Origin: Chromera velia
Taxonomy: Eukaryota > Sar > Chromeraceae
DNA length: 58,618 bases
Reading direction: 5' to 3'
Assembly: GCA_018398765.1 (NCBI GenBank)
Contig: JAHBMJ010000052.1
Coordinates: 1-58,618 of the forward strand
The stretch's first letter is position 1. The number at the start of each line of letters is the position of its first letter. A program made the translations under genes and the position numbers. The notes beneath the pieces were generated by a model. The model had not been told where the DNA came from, ran no database searches, and saw only the letters and a list, made by a program, of their open reading frames with translations. This document shows positions 35,335 to 47,205 of the stretch, piece by piece.

Positions 35335-36845
35335 ATGGCAAGTGCGCGAGAGGCGTCGCTGATTGAGGAAGCGGGTTGGTCCTATTCTGCCGTTGAGAAA
35401 TTCATTCCCAATTTTTTTTTACACAAGTCACCCTTTGTGCAGGCACAGACGGAGGCGGTCGTGGAGACGCACGCTCTCGGAGATTCGAGCTGCCGTGCGA
35501 AGTGCACAGGCGAGGAAAGTATGTCACTTTTGTGTGCGCACCATTTTTCCTCTCCTCGCCTGCCATGTGACTCTCCTGTCGCTTCAATTCCTGTCCGTCT
35601 ACTTGGGTTGTGCTCGCCGACTTCCTTTTCTTTCTCCCATTCTCTAGTTTCCTTTTGCCTTGCTCCCTCTTTTCTCCTTGATTTCTTCTATGCTTGTCTT
35701 TACTGCTTCCCAAAGTGCCCGTTCTCTCTATACATATCTGTCTCTCATCGGATGAATCTGTCTATCTATGCGTGCGTGTGTGTATGTGTGTGTGTGTAAC
35801 GTGAAGGACAGAAAATCAAGAAACATATAGTCAGTTAGTCACTTTTTCAGGCAGTCGTTCAGTTTCTCCGTCTGCTTCACTGTCTGCCTGTCTGTCTGTC
35901 TGTCTGTGTGTTAGTCTGTTTGTCCATCAGTCTGCAAAAAGTAAAAAGTGAAGGGTTATAACTTGTGTGAGGAGAGAACGGGACTTCGAGAAGAAGGAAT
36001 CGAAGATGAAGCAAAGGTAATCAAAAGAGAGGAAGACAGACCGTACCCTCATGACTGTATCATTCTTTTTTCCCTACCCCCGTAGCGAAAAGAAAAGAAA
36101 AGGAAAGAAAAACAAACGAATTCGCCCAGAAAGACCGTGGAAGGGCACAAACGTAAGCCTCCACTGAGAAGAAGGGCCGCAGAAGACGAAATCTGGCCTG
36201 GAGCTCTAGTACCCATCTACGGACAGCTTGCCAAAAGAATAAAGAAAAAGAACTCAGAAAGAGAACACAAAGGCGTCTCCTTCTGCACATCTGGCTCTCT
36301 ATCTGTTTGTCTGTTTGTCGTATGATTTGTAATTTTTGCTTCTTTTCTCTTGACCTTTTTGTTTCTTGTGGTAGAGATGAGTAGCGTGTGACTTCAAATG
36401 ATCGCGTGAAACCTTCTCGGGAGAGGAGACGCAAGTCGCGATTAAGTCTGTTTCATTCGGGCCCCCTTTCGCGCTGTCTGATGTCGGTGGTTTCTTAGAT
36501 TGTCCGTAGGACTCTTTTCTGGTCTTGTTTTTCGTCTGAAAGGAAAAAGAAGAAAGATCAAAGAAAGAAAAAAAAGAAGTCATATCTCTGCCTCTGTCGG
36601 TTTGTGTGTCGGTCGGTCTCTCTATCTATATGTCTGTCTGTCTGTCTGTCTCCACCTGTCTCTTCCTGTCTTCCGTCTTTTTAGCTGAGAGCAGGGAAAG
36701 AGGTTCACATTTACGCTCGTTGTGATCGAGAACGAAGGGAAGTGGAAACAAAAAGCAGTGTGGTCTTTCTGTCTGTCGGTCGGTGGGTCTCTCTCTCTAT
36801 CTGTTTTTCTCTCTCTCGCTGGCTCGCCAGCTCCGGGGCTCTGTT

Positions 36846-36888
<43 letters not shown>

Positions 36889-39800
36889 GGGAAGGGAGAC
36901 AGTGAAATTCTGTCCTTTCTGCCGTTCCTTCTTTTAATTGGTCTGTCAGTCTTCCTACCTGTCTTCGCCTTGGGCAAAAAGAGAGATCGAGCGAGCGCGG
37001 ATACGGGTGGGGTCATGTTCGGAAGCGCGTAAGAAGAACGTATGGAGAAAGGCAACGAGACGAGATAAAAGGGCCGAGTTCGAATGCTTTTGTGTCTTGC
37101 TGGCTGAAGAGAGGTGCCGAGACCTCCCGATGGGGGGAGAAAAAGAAAAGAAACGAAGTTGGCCACATCAAAAAGACGTGGAAGTCCGAAAGCACAAAAA
37201 TATACTGGGGGAGGAGAGCTGCAGGGGCGGACGTCAGACCTCTGCCCTGCACCAAGTACTGACCGCCCGCCAAAGCCAAAATGACAGAGTAAAAGAGCAA
37301 AACCAGATGTGGTATGTGTGCCCATCTGTGTCTGTCATGCAGTCTGTCTTACATGAGAAAAGAAGCGGAGAAGGAAGAGAAGACACATTTCATGTGGAAG
37401 AGGAAGGAGGAAAAGAAGGAAGCAAAAACGGCAGAGAACGAGGAAAGCTCCGTTCATTTTGTCTGCCTGTCTGTCTTCCTTTCTCCCTGTGCATTTCATA
37501 CTGATATTTTCCGGACCTCTTTCTGAGTTTACGGATCGTTGATTTGTTTTTCATTTTGTCTTCTCTTTTTTCTGGTCTGCACATTACGCGAAGCGAATGG
37601 AAAGAAGATGAAGGGAGTTTGTAGATAAGCGAATAAAACAGAAGGAGAGGAAAAAGGAAAGGAAGCGAGAAGTAGCCGGAAAAGAAGAAGAACCATGCGT
37701 TGTCTCTTTGTTTGTATGACTGAATCGTCTATTTGTCTGTATGGCTGACTGACCGACCGACTGTGTCTATGTGTGTGCCTGTGATGTTCGTGTATGTCTG
37801 TTGAGGGATGCGCCTGACTGTCTGTGTTTGAACCTCTGTCGATCTGTCTGTCTGCCAGCCTATCTGCCTCCTATCTGTTCGGATATTTTTCTTGGTCCTC
37901 TGTTGGATTCCATCTGTGTGTGAATCGCAAACTCCCTTCAGGATTCTTTGATATTTTGCCCTGTTTCTCTCATCTTCTTTTTCATGCACTCCTTTTTTTA
38001 CGGTTGTCCCACCGCAGGTGCTTCAAAGAACAATGTCCGTACTCACACGATGAGACGGTCTTGGCACGGAAGCGGGTCAGTGAACGAGAACGGGTTTTGT
38101 TGTTATCTCTGTGACATCCACACTAGAGGTGGCGCATGTTTCCTCCGCATTTCGATGCTCCTCATGCTTAGTCATACTAGGACGCGGAAACGGGATTTTG
38201 ATGCCTTGACAGGCGAGTGACTTTTGGCGATTTCGAGTGAGTGTGTGGGGGGGTGGCGGGGGTGAGGAGAAGGGTGTATGTGAAAGGGTGCGTGTGTGTC
38301 ATGTTTCTGGAAGCGTGGTTACTTTGTTGCTTGTTTGGATCCAATTTGTTTCTGCGTGTCGACAAGTCCATGCATGTCTCTCTTCTGAATGCTTTCCTGC
38401 CGTGTGTAATTTCTGCAGATGAAACTTTGTGAGAATGGGCCGAAATCCAAGCCGTGCAGCAATCCCTATTGCGAGTGGTCTCACGAGCCCCAGCATCACC
38501 CCTGCCCCTATCACCACGCTTTTGGTGAGTCATTGGGTTCGTGCTATGTTCCACTTTGCGCGTTTGGTAGTATTTTAGAGTCTCTTCTCCGATGCTTCCT
38601 TATGTGGATACACATCCTGAATGAGTGAATGCAGGTGGCTGTTCACAGAATCCCTGTCGCTTCTCTCACAAGCCTCTGCCGGAGAGCTTCCACCGAACCT
38701 TATTCGTCAATTGGAACATTAAACACCTCCGCCATGCGAAGTCAGGAAAGAGTAAATGGGGGGACTGCTCCAACCATTGGTGGATTCCATTGTTGGAGCT
38801 GTGCGAGTCAGAAAGGGGCGTTTTGGAAGACGCCCTCGAGAGTTACAAAGCACAAATTGCTCAGCCGCAGCGAGAACAAGAAGCGCAGAAGGATGTTTCG
38901 TATATCTCTTGTACAGATGTGGGCTCACGAGGAGAGGAGCCGCGTCAAGAAGAAAGGCAAGCCCTTGCGCTCGGGTCCTTCGCGGGAAATGCGCGGGGGG
39001 GAAATTAAACCATCAAGGGGCAGAGCAAAGAGGCAGCGCTTCTTGCAAGCGGGGAGTCCAGATGCGATGGAGGGACAGAGGCAGGAAAGGTTGGGGTTCC
39101 CGTTGAAGGGGGAGGGGCAGAGGCAGGGTGGGAGGCAGATCACAGGTCTGAGCGAGAGGGTGCGGAATGTAGGAAGCAAGCAGGAGGATTTGTGTTGGAA
39201 GGGGAGGGAAGCGGGAGGGAGACAAATTGTGGGGGTGATGGGGTGGAGACGGGAAATGGAGTCACGAGAGACGTCGGAAACACTTCACAGGCGGTGGAGG
39301 ACGGGTGCAACCCAAAGGAAGTCCAGACGGGCGGGTCCACTCATCCAAACGGCATCCCTCAGGTGGGCAAGGGATCTTTCTGGCCCTGGGACTCGTTGAT
39401 TCAGCATACAGCGTTCAAGAGATAATGCAGTGTAGATTCTCGCCCCTGAGAAGCTGCTCTCAAAACCTGATGCAATTGTTATTGCGCTGATATATGGGAA
39501 ACTGTGCTTTCTCTTCTTGTGTGTGCAGCGCTCATGTGATCGGGAAAGAAGAGTTCGAACAACGGAACAACCAGAACGAGTGTCCTCTCATCGAGCGATG
39601 CGGGAGAACACAGGACCTCAGGCGGTAGGTCCCCTTTCGAATTCGTGCCGTTCATGTGGTGCACAGATCGGGCAAAAGTTAGCACACCCCTGGCACGGCG
39701 AAAGAAACGAAAATTTGCCGGTCTGCTCTTCCTCGGCTCGTTCGATGTGGAAATGAAGGGCAAAAGCGGTGTGGAAAATAGAACTCACAGAAGAAAAAAT

Positions 39801-41704
39801 CTCGTCAGATGCGCGCAAGCACGAATCCACTTTTGTTGAACAGTTGTTTTGTTTTCTTTTTAACGCTTCCATACCGGCCCGTCGCGCTCTTTTCTACTTT
39901 TTCCCTTTCCTCATTTCATTTCTTCGCCGTGTTGCAGTGTTTCTCTGTCCTCCATTTTCAGGAACAGTGAGGGCATGTACGATTTGTGTTTCGCTTTCAG
40001 TGAGCTGTCCGACGGTCTGGACGTCTGGCTAGTTTTTCGCAGTGAAGGTGAAAATTCGTCTCAGTGAAAGGCAACAGAGTCGAAAAGATTGCAGATCGAT
40101 GCATGACTTCCATGCGCACGATTTTACATGCAGACTGATGGGACGTCAAACGGCGTGTGCTTTGGAGAGATCCCTACTCACTCCATCGAAGGGGAAGCAC
40201 AAGCAAATCCCGAAGACAAAGTCAGTCAGGCAACTTGCGAGGGACTGCTGATGACGTTTCCGGATGTAGGATCCGTGACAGCAGAATCCTCGAAAGTCTT
40301 GTTCCGCAAATCCTTTCACAACGACAACTTTGCGTCTATCCTCCTGGCAAACTCCAGGAACAGCTCATTCTACTCTTTGCATATGTCGCACTTTTTGACT
40401 GTCCTCTCGCTTCATTCCTCTTGCAGAAGCCGGCTCCACCTGGCGAAGTTCCGTTGCTCGGGCGGCCTCGCTGCTTTGCCTTCCATGCACTTGGTCAGTT
40501 TTCCCTGTTCCTCTCTCCTTTTCCAGTGCTGCTCCGGTCACTTGCTATCATGCGAAAACATGCGAAAAATTGTTTTGTGCGTGCAGGCAAATGCGATGTT
40601 ACGGGGTGCAACACCGGATGTAGCTACAGTCACTCGCCCTTGACTTCCGCGTCCCAGCTGAAGGTCTTCGTCCAGGCGCACAAGCCAAGCCTCGAGGCGA
40701 CACTCAAAAACTCTCAACAGGGCGCTATCCAAACCACCGTTCGCAGATGGTGGGGGCCTCTGCTCTCCCAAGCAGAAGAGGCCAACAGCAAGCGAGACCG
40801 TGCAACACACCTTTACCAACAGTTCATCCACACCTTATCACAAAACCCGCGGAATGGGTCTACTTCACACACCTCACAGCCCCCCTCTCACAGTTTGACG
40901 AATGTCCAGGTACCTCCACGGAACCTTCCCCATACAGCAGAGAACCGCCAGATGGACAGCCCGAGTATCTGGGATCAGCAGGGATTCGGAGTCCCGCAAC
41001 CGCCGGGCATTCGCGGTGAATCTTCTAATCCAGCAGAGTTTCCATACGGTCTGGGCCCTCAGGGCTTGCCACAGCAATCCGCTGGCCTCCAGCCTCCCCG
41101 TCTACCCGCACTTGGGGGCCTTCTGCCGTGTAGACCCAGGCCGACATTCAGTGCCCCTGCACCAAGACATCACGAAAGTCTGGCCGAGTCGGCGTCTTTT
41201 TTCCATTCCGGGCGGCATTTTTGTGAGCACCAGACTCCTGCCGATGCCTTCCAACCCCCGCTCGCGTCAAGCCTGCAGATGCCAGCAGTGGCATCAGTCC
41301 CATTCATGAATGAACGGAAAGAGGCAGAGGTTCATCCGCAGTCTCTGTCCACTTCTGTGCCTCCTTCGGCGAATTTTTGCGTCACCCATCGTAGTGCAGA
41401 CCCAGTGGGGGGTACAGGGGGCCCCACAAAATGTCGTCGAATCGGGGAACGTCCTTCAGCGACGGATCCATTCCAACCGTCCCTCCCCGGCTTCGTCGGA
41501 AGTCCGGTCCATGAAGCATTCCCAGTTTTGCATCAATCTTTTCACTGCCGACCCCACCTTCCAAGCCAGACGTTGCTCACTGATTCTGCTTTCACGGGAC
41601 CCATGAGTCCGGAGGTGGGACCGCTTCAGTGCAGCAGATCCTTCAAGCCCGACAGGGAAATTGTCCGCCAATGCAGGCTCGACCTTGTCCCCCGCCCCCC
41701 ATGA
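35335..41704 (+). CDS. CCCH zinc-finger RNA-binding protein with an in-frame TAA
   Basis: Nine exons fit in phase: 35335-35374, 35443-35518, 38018-38075, 38419-38524, 38635-39362, 39529-39624, 40134-40220, 40427-40493, 40587-41704 (792 codons, TGA). Three tandem fingers are seen: C32-C40-C45-H49, C62-C71-C76-H80 and C87-C96-C101-H105, i.e. C-x7/8-C-x4-C-x3-H, each split by an intron. A fourth Cys/His cluster spans the last two exons (CFAFHALGKC... CSYSH), followed by a long Pro/Gln/Ser-rich tail. CCCH proteins bind RNA; the short RGG-like N-terminus (GGGRGD) agrees. Codon 218, TAA at 39006-39008, lies inside exon 5, although exons on both sides stay in phase and distal zinc ligands are preserved. 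Without readthrough the product is 217 residues with three fingers. The 2.5-kb second intron is full of simple repeats. The C-terminal frame ends beside a C-run; a shift there would fuse it to the RE/RS frame. Confidence 0.7.
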
Positions 41705-43239
41705 CACAGCCAGCTCAGTCAAGCCCTGCTCAACGCCAACAGCGCTCCACGTTTTGTGAAAGCCAGAGAGAAGAAGAGAGGGATTGGCCAGAGAGACAGA
41801 GACGGTGGGAGAGAGATGACAGTGGTCATGGTGTCCGTGGTCAGAGAGAAGAAGAGAGGGATTGGCAAAACAGAGAGAGACGGTGGGAGAGAGATGAGAG
41901 TGGTCATGGTGTCCGTGGTCAGAGAGAAGAAGAGAGGGATTGGCAAAACAGAGAGAGACGGTGGGAGAGAGATGACAGTGGTCATGGTGTTCGTGGTCAG
42001 AGAGAAGAAGAGAGGGATTGGCCAGAGGGACAGAGACGGTGGGAGAGAGGTGAGAGTGGTCATGGTGCCCGTGCTCAGAGAGAAGAAGAGAGGGATTGGC
42101 AAAACAGAGAGAGACGGTGGGAGAGAGATGAGAGTGGTTATGGTGTCCGTGGCCAGAGAGAAGAAGAGAGGGATTGGCCAGAGGGACAGAGACGGTGGGA
42201 GAGAGATGAGAGTGGTCATGGTGTGCGTGGTCAGAGAGAAGAGAGGGATTGGCAAAACAGAGAGAGGCGGTGGGAGAGAGATGAGAGTGGTCATGGTGTC
42301 CGTGGTCAGAGAGAAGAAGAGAGGGATTGGCAAAACAGAGAGAGACGGTGGGAGAGAGATGAGAGTGGTCATGGTGTCCGTGGTCAGAGAGAAGAAGAGA
42401 GGGATTGGCCAGAGGGACAGAGACGGTGGGAGAGAGATGAGAGTGGTCATGGTGTTCGTGGTCAGAGAGAAGAAGAGAGGGATTGGCCAGAGGGACAGAG
42501 ACGGTGGGAGAGAGGTGAGAGTGGTCATGGTGCCCGTGCTCAGAGAGAAGAAGAGAGGGATTGGCAAAACAGAGAGAGACGGTGGGAGAGAGATGAGAGT
42601 GGTTATGGTGTCCGTGGCCAGAGAGAAGAAGAGAGGGATTGGCCAGAGGGACAGAGACGGTGGGAGAGAGGTCAGAGTGGTCATGGTGTGCGTGCTCAGA
42701 GAGAAGAAGAGAGGGATTGGCCAGAGGGACAGAGACGGTGGGAGAGAGATGAGAGTGGTCATGGTGTTCGTGGTCAGAGAGAAGAAGAGAGGGATTGGCC
42801 AGAGGGACAGAGACGGTGGGAGAGAGATGAGAGTGGTTATGGTGTGCGTGCTCAGAGAGAAGAAGAGAGGGATTGGCCAGAGGGACAGAGACGGTGGGAG
42901 AGAGATGAGAGTGGTCATGGTGTGCGTGGCCAGAGAGAAGAAGAGAGGGATTGGCCAGAGGGACAGAGCCAGTGCGAGATGAACAGGCACAGCGCGGGGG
43001 ACGAGTTTCAGCCGACGGGACTGAGGGGTGTCCCTTTGCGGGGGAGGGGTCCGGGACGGGTCGGGCGTGGGCTTTCACGGGAAAACTTTTCCCGCTTCGA
43101 GCCCTGGGACGGAGGGATGCAAAGAGCATGTGATGATCGACACAATCATGTGGTTCGTGACAGAGACCATGATCGGTCACGGTCTCGAAGCTGGGGGCGT
43201 CGGCCATCTCTCCGAAGACGCGGGCATTTGCGTCAATAG
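41629..43239 (+). CDS. RE/RD-repeat and RS-like reading frame, probably the C-terminus of the CCCH gene
   Basis: A frame one base off the CCCH last exon starts Gln/Pro-rich (LQARQGN, PPPPMTQPAQSS). It then has about fifteen 26-residue repeats of the form QREEERDWPEGQRRWERDES followed by GHGVRG. It ends with a non-repeat, Arg-rich tail containing DRDHDRSRSRSWGRR and LRRRGHLRQ, then TAG. RS and RE/RD-rich tails are typical of splicing and mRNA-processing factors and often accompany CCCH fingers, so this is most likely the C-terminus of the gene upstream, reached by a 1-base shift in the C-run at 41690-41700 or by an unseen intron. Alternatively it is a separate gene; no good start codon is present. 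Large - strand frames over the array are shadows. Confidence 0.55.
   Translation: MQQILQARQGNCPPMQARPCPPPPMTQPAQSSPAQRQQRSTFCESQREEERDWPERQRRWERDDSGHGVRGQREEERDWQNRERRWERDESGHGVRGQREEERDWQNRERRWERDDSGHGVRGQREEERDWPEGQRRWERGESGHGARAQREEERDWQNRERRWERDESGYGVRGQREEERDWPEGQRRWERDESGHGVRGQREERDWQNRERRWERDESGHGVRGQREEERDWQNRERRWERDESGHGVRGQREEERDWPEGQRRWERDESGHGVRGQREEERDWPEGQRRWERGESGHGARAQREEERDWQNRERRWERDESGYGVRGQREEERDWPEGQRRWERGQSGHGVRAQREEERDWPEGQRRWERDESGHGVRGQREEERDWPEGQRRWERDESGYGVRAQREEERDWPEGQRRWERDESGHGVRGQREEERDWPEGQSQCEMNRHSAGDEFQPTGLRGVPLRGRGPGRVGRGLSRENFSRFEPWDGGMQRACDDRHNHVVRDRDHDRSRSRSWGRRPSLRRRGHLRQ
41765..42968. repeat. 78-bp tandem repeat, about 15 copies
   Basis: The unit AGAGAGAAGAAGAGAGGGAT then TGGC(C/A)A... 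has period 78 (26 codons). One copy near 42235 lacks three bases, which keeps the frame. Two monomer types alternate irregularly: DWPEGQRRW and DWQNRERRW. Purine-rich strand throughout. Confidence 0.97.
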
Positions 43240-45240
43240 CCCTACAATACGTGTAAATACGTTTAGCAAATTAATAGCAATACGCTCGTTAACAGCCACT
43301 ACGCAATAGACTGGTAGCTAGGATATTTAAAGTGCATGATTGAGGCAGTATCGCAGATGTGGGACAACATACATTTTGATTGATTGATTGATTGATATGT
43401 TCCACCCTAGGGCCTTCCCGCTATGTCTATCTGTCATTTTAACTCGGCCTCGTTACGGCCGGTCCTCGTGATTAAAATTCTTTTTAAAAAGTCAAAAATC
43501 TTCATTTCTTATGGATATGGATATAAGAATTGCATGTGTTTAATCATTAAAATGTCTCTATATTAGTTTATAATGACTTTTGACTACTTTTGACGATCTA
43601 TATAGGTTTGAACTAAAATTTGAAATTATAAACACAAACATTCGGAGGGCCAGGGGAATGCTGGGGGACTCGGAGTGTAGGATTCAGCTGGAAGCTAGGC
43701 TAGGAGGAAGGAGGAATCGGCAGCGCGCTGGTCAATTATCATTGTATGTCATGCCCCGTGGTTGGCCAGAGCCTAAGTGGTGGGTCACCAGCTTTTAACC
43801 GCCTTAATTCAATTCAAATTCAATCACAGAAGGATATAAGAAGTGTTGTATGCCGCTGTGATGTCGTATGGTGTGTCCTACATCGTCCTACACAGTGGTT
43901 CTGACATGCCCCGGCCAGGCACCTCGCCCACGCACTGGCATGTGCAGGCATGGGGGCCACGGCTGGATCAACCCTGAACGGCAGAATAATTGCTTCTGCT
44001 TGCTCTTCACTCAGATCGATCCACACTGGTTAAAACATGGTTGAAACTTCTTTTCAAACTCTTTTAGCCCTATATCTGACAGTCCTTAGACTTAATACAG
44101 CCGATGCATCTCCATTCGTTATGTGACCCTATACGTAGGCTGCTAGCCTTGAACACATCAAGAAGTGACTAACATCCCTCAACGGCACAACAAGGCCTTC
44201 AAAGAGAGGAAAGTGAACCTAGTGTGAAGTCAAACACTAGGTCAAACGACGAGAAGAGGTAAACCGTAAGCTAGTGTGTATGCTCCAAGTTTTTTTAAAT
44301 TCTCCGGTAAATTCTTCTTCTAGCTGTATAAGTGTTTCCCCGCCGTCACAATGGTTTAATCTTGACTATAATCTCGATATTATCTTGTTCACATTATATT
44401 TTTTAAATAATCATTTATATTCATTGAGTCATCCATTCATTCTTCAAGTCATTTATATTCATTCATCTATTATTATAGCTATATATTAATATATATTCAT
44501 ACATTGCATGATTCTCTACTTTCTATATATCGAGTGAAGCAACTTGAACCTAATTTCCATGATATCATGTGATTCACTAGGTGATCCACTCATATCCGAA
44601 TGAGATGATTTTGACTCTTGAGATCTGTACGATGCGAAAAAGCAGCCGTCTATGCAAACGCATAGGGCAATCGGTTCGTTGAAAATATGGCAGCATGCCA
44701 AGCATGCCTCTAAAATGGTTTACGATATGTCGACGATGAATTCACAGCAACAGCCCTCTGCGCTGCTCTGCGTACCGCAAGCCACAAGCCACATTGCACG
44801 CGGGCCCAAACTTTTTTCTCTGCAAAGCTCGGAAACATTAACAGATCGAAGAGCTGCACAGTGTTGACACTCATGATACAATCAAGTTGTCGTTCATCAT
44901 TCATCTCGCCTGCTTACAGGGCAGCTGTGCTCCCCACCCATCTGGCATCGTACGTCTGCGGGTTTCCTGGTGCATCTGCACATGCAGTGATGTTGCTTGT
45001 TGACTTTCAATAGGGCTCCCTCCGTTGCTTTCCCCTTTCCCATCCCCCTTTCCCTTTTCCTTCCCTGATTCTGGTGTACGTGCCGACCTTTCCCTTTTGT
45101 CTGTTTTCTCCTTTTCTGGCGTGCGACGAACAAGGCGGCAATGATGGAGTGGAAGAGTTCCGGTCTACACAGGTCCGCCTGTTTGTGTATACAGAGAAAG
45201 ACAAAGGGAAAATAGAGAGGACAGAAGGACAATCAATTTA
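43240..45240. other. AT-rich spacer
   Basis: No gene is supported. It holds (TGAT)n at 43375-43397, short A/T runs and a moderately GC-rich part near 44700-45240 without recognisable exons. Confidence 0.65.
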
Positions 45241-45507
45241 AGGCGTCACGTCCGCGGGGAAGGGACGCAGCGCGAGTGAGCAGACTTATTGACTGAACCA
45301 AAAAGGCGGACTGGGAGGCAGTTGGCGGGGGAGGGGGGGGGAGGAGGGGGAAGAGTCTGAGGAAAGGAGACGCCATGCACAGCTGTTACTTTCCCTCCTT
45401 TCCTTTCCTTCTCTCCACTACAGCTCTCCTCCTTCCTTCCTTCCTTCCCTTCAGCTTGATTTTTCTTCGTCTCCGCTTTTCTCCTGTGAAATGGGAGAGG
45501 CGGGCAC

Positions 45508-45545
<38 letters not shown>

Positions 45546-47205
45546 ACACGCACACACATCCACACAGTCTCGGGCACACATACGTCGGAAAGAAAGGGAG
45601 AGAGAGGGGCTCTTTCCCCTCGTCTCTCGAAAGACAGAAGAAACAAAGAAAGAAAGAAACTCCATTGAACAAATTGCAGGGAGGGAAGGATGTACACGAA
45701 CGAGCTGGAGAGAAGAGGGAAATGAGGCCAAGAGAAAGCCTAGAAGAAGATTAAAGGATTCAAAGAAAAGAAGAAAGACAAAAAGAAAGGGAGAAACAGA
45801 GAAAGAAAAAGAAGACAACATACGGAGAGGAATTCAGAACTAAAGGGGGAAGAGAAGGGAGGGGAAGGGAGGGAATGCGAGCAAACGGGGGCAAATAAAA
45901 AGAGAAGAGGTCGAAGCAACACAGAATGAACGGAAGAAGACAAGAAGAGAGACTGAAAAAACGCACACCGGCCTCACACATATGCAACACACGCTTGCTG
46001 GCCGGATCGAGACATACATGCACTCTCATTTATTCTTTCACTCAGTGACTCACAAAACCAAGACGGACGAGACAATGGAGAGCTGCCTTCTCCCTTCCTC
46101 CTCACAACCACCTTCCTTCCAAAACCTCCATCCATCCATCCTCTTCTTAGAAACCACTCTCCCGAACAGTCCGGTCAGGTTGGGTTATAGGGATGACTCT
46201 CTGCGGATTTCCTCCCTCCCCGTGGTGGTCTCTCTGTCCTCATCTGATCTTCATTCGTGACTCGGTCTCCCGTCTCCCTTCCACCACCCCCGCCATCACC
46301 AAACAAACGGGTAGAAGAACTTCGCAAGGAGACCCACCCATACCAACGTGAGGACAAGACAAGACAAAACACCTCCTGCCTGCCTGCCATTCCTCTCCCC
46401 TCCACGCCCCTCTCCTCTACCCTCCAACCCCAGGCCGGCCCTCCTCGACTGCCGAAAAGACTCCCTTCCCTTCCCTTCCCTTCCCTTCACAGGGCAGATA
46501 CCTCAAGGGGGGCCGGGCATAGGGACAAAGAAGCAATCAAACAAAGAACCAAAGCGAAAAGTGTCACCATGCATGCAGGCATTCACAAAGTAAGGATGTC
46601 AGTCAGATCGCCGATCGATGCACACACGCAACAACCACTACTCCTGCCGGCCGTCCAGTCATGCAGTCAGTCAAATGGTCTGACAGTCGTTGTCGGTGGA
46701 GAGGGATCACCTGAGCAGGAAGGACAGCCGCCTGACTTAATTCACTTGACTCACAACAACGGACGCACCAGAAAGGAAAAAAATTCGGAAAGGAAAGGAA
46801 GAAAAGAGAAAAAAAAAACAGGCGGAAAAAACAGTGAAGACAAAGAAGCAAACAAAATCAAGGGGAAGATAAATAAATAGGAAGAGACATCTGTCCTGTT
46901 TGTTTCGTTGTTACCCTTCCCCCCCCCTCCTGACCAAACACCCACTGCACACACAGGCAGGCCCACACGACCCCCATCCTTCTTTCCTTCCTTGCACACA
47001 TTCTCCCCACGAACTTTGAAATGGTGACTGAGTGGCTACTGCAGTTCAAGTTAATGCCGAAAAGACAGAAGCCAAACTGTCCGTAATACCTGCCCCCTTC
47101 ACTCTCACCAACAGAAACCCATTGTCCCCGTTCCCTCCCCCACAATCAGGTTTTATTTCCCACTCGACTACCCACGCAGTAGAACAGCAACTGATGGATA
47201 TTAAT
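45241..47205. other. 3' flank of the poly(A) polymerase gene, simple repeats
   Basis: It contains (CA)n at 45510-45560, polypurine DNA at 45580-45960 and (CCTTC)n near 46465-46490. No exon with good splice sites or homology was found on either strand. Confidence 0.55.

Noticed and set aside
41456-43207. 583- and 423-residue proteins on the - strand (LANPSLLLS... repeats)
   Set aside because: They are shadows of the 78-bp repeat. The + frame is favoured because it continues into an RS-rich, non-repeat tail.
3664-43239. Nuclear genetic code with TAA and TAG meaning Gln (ciliate-like)
   Set aside because: No TAA/TAG occurs inside the 20 UTP14 exons or the six poly(A) polymerase exons, UTP14 ends in TAA, the right-edge gene ends in TAG, and the kinase-like frame ends in tandem TAA-TAG. 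The in-frame stops are kept as gene-specific findings only.
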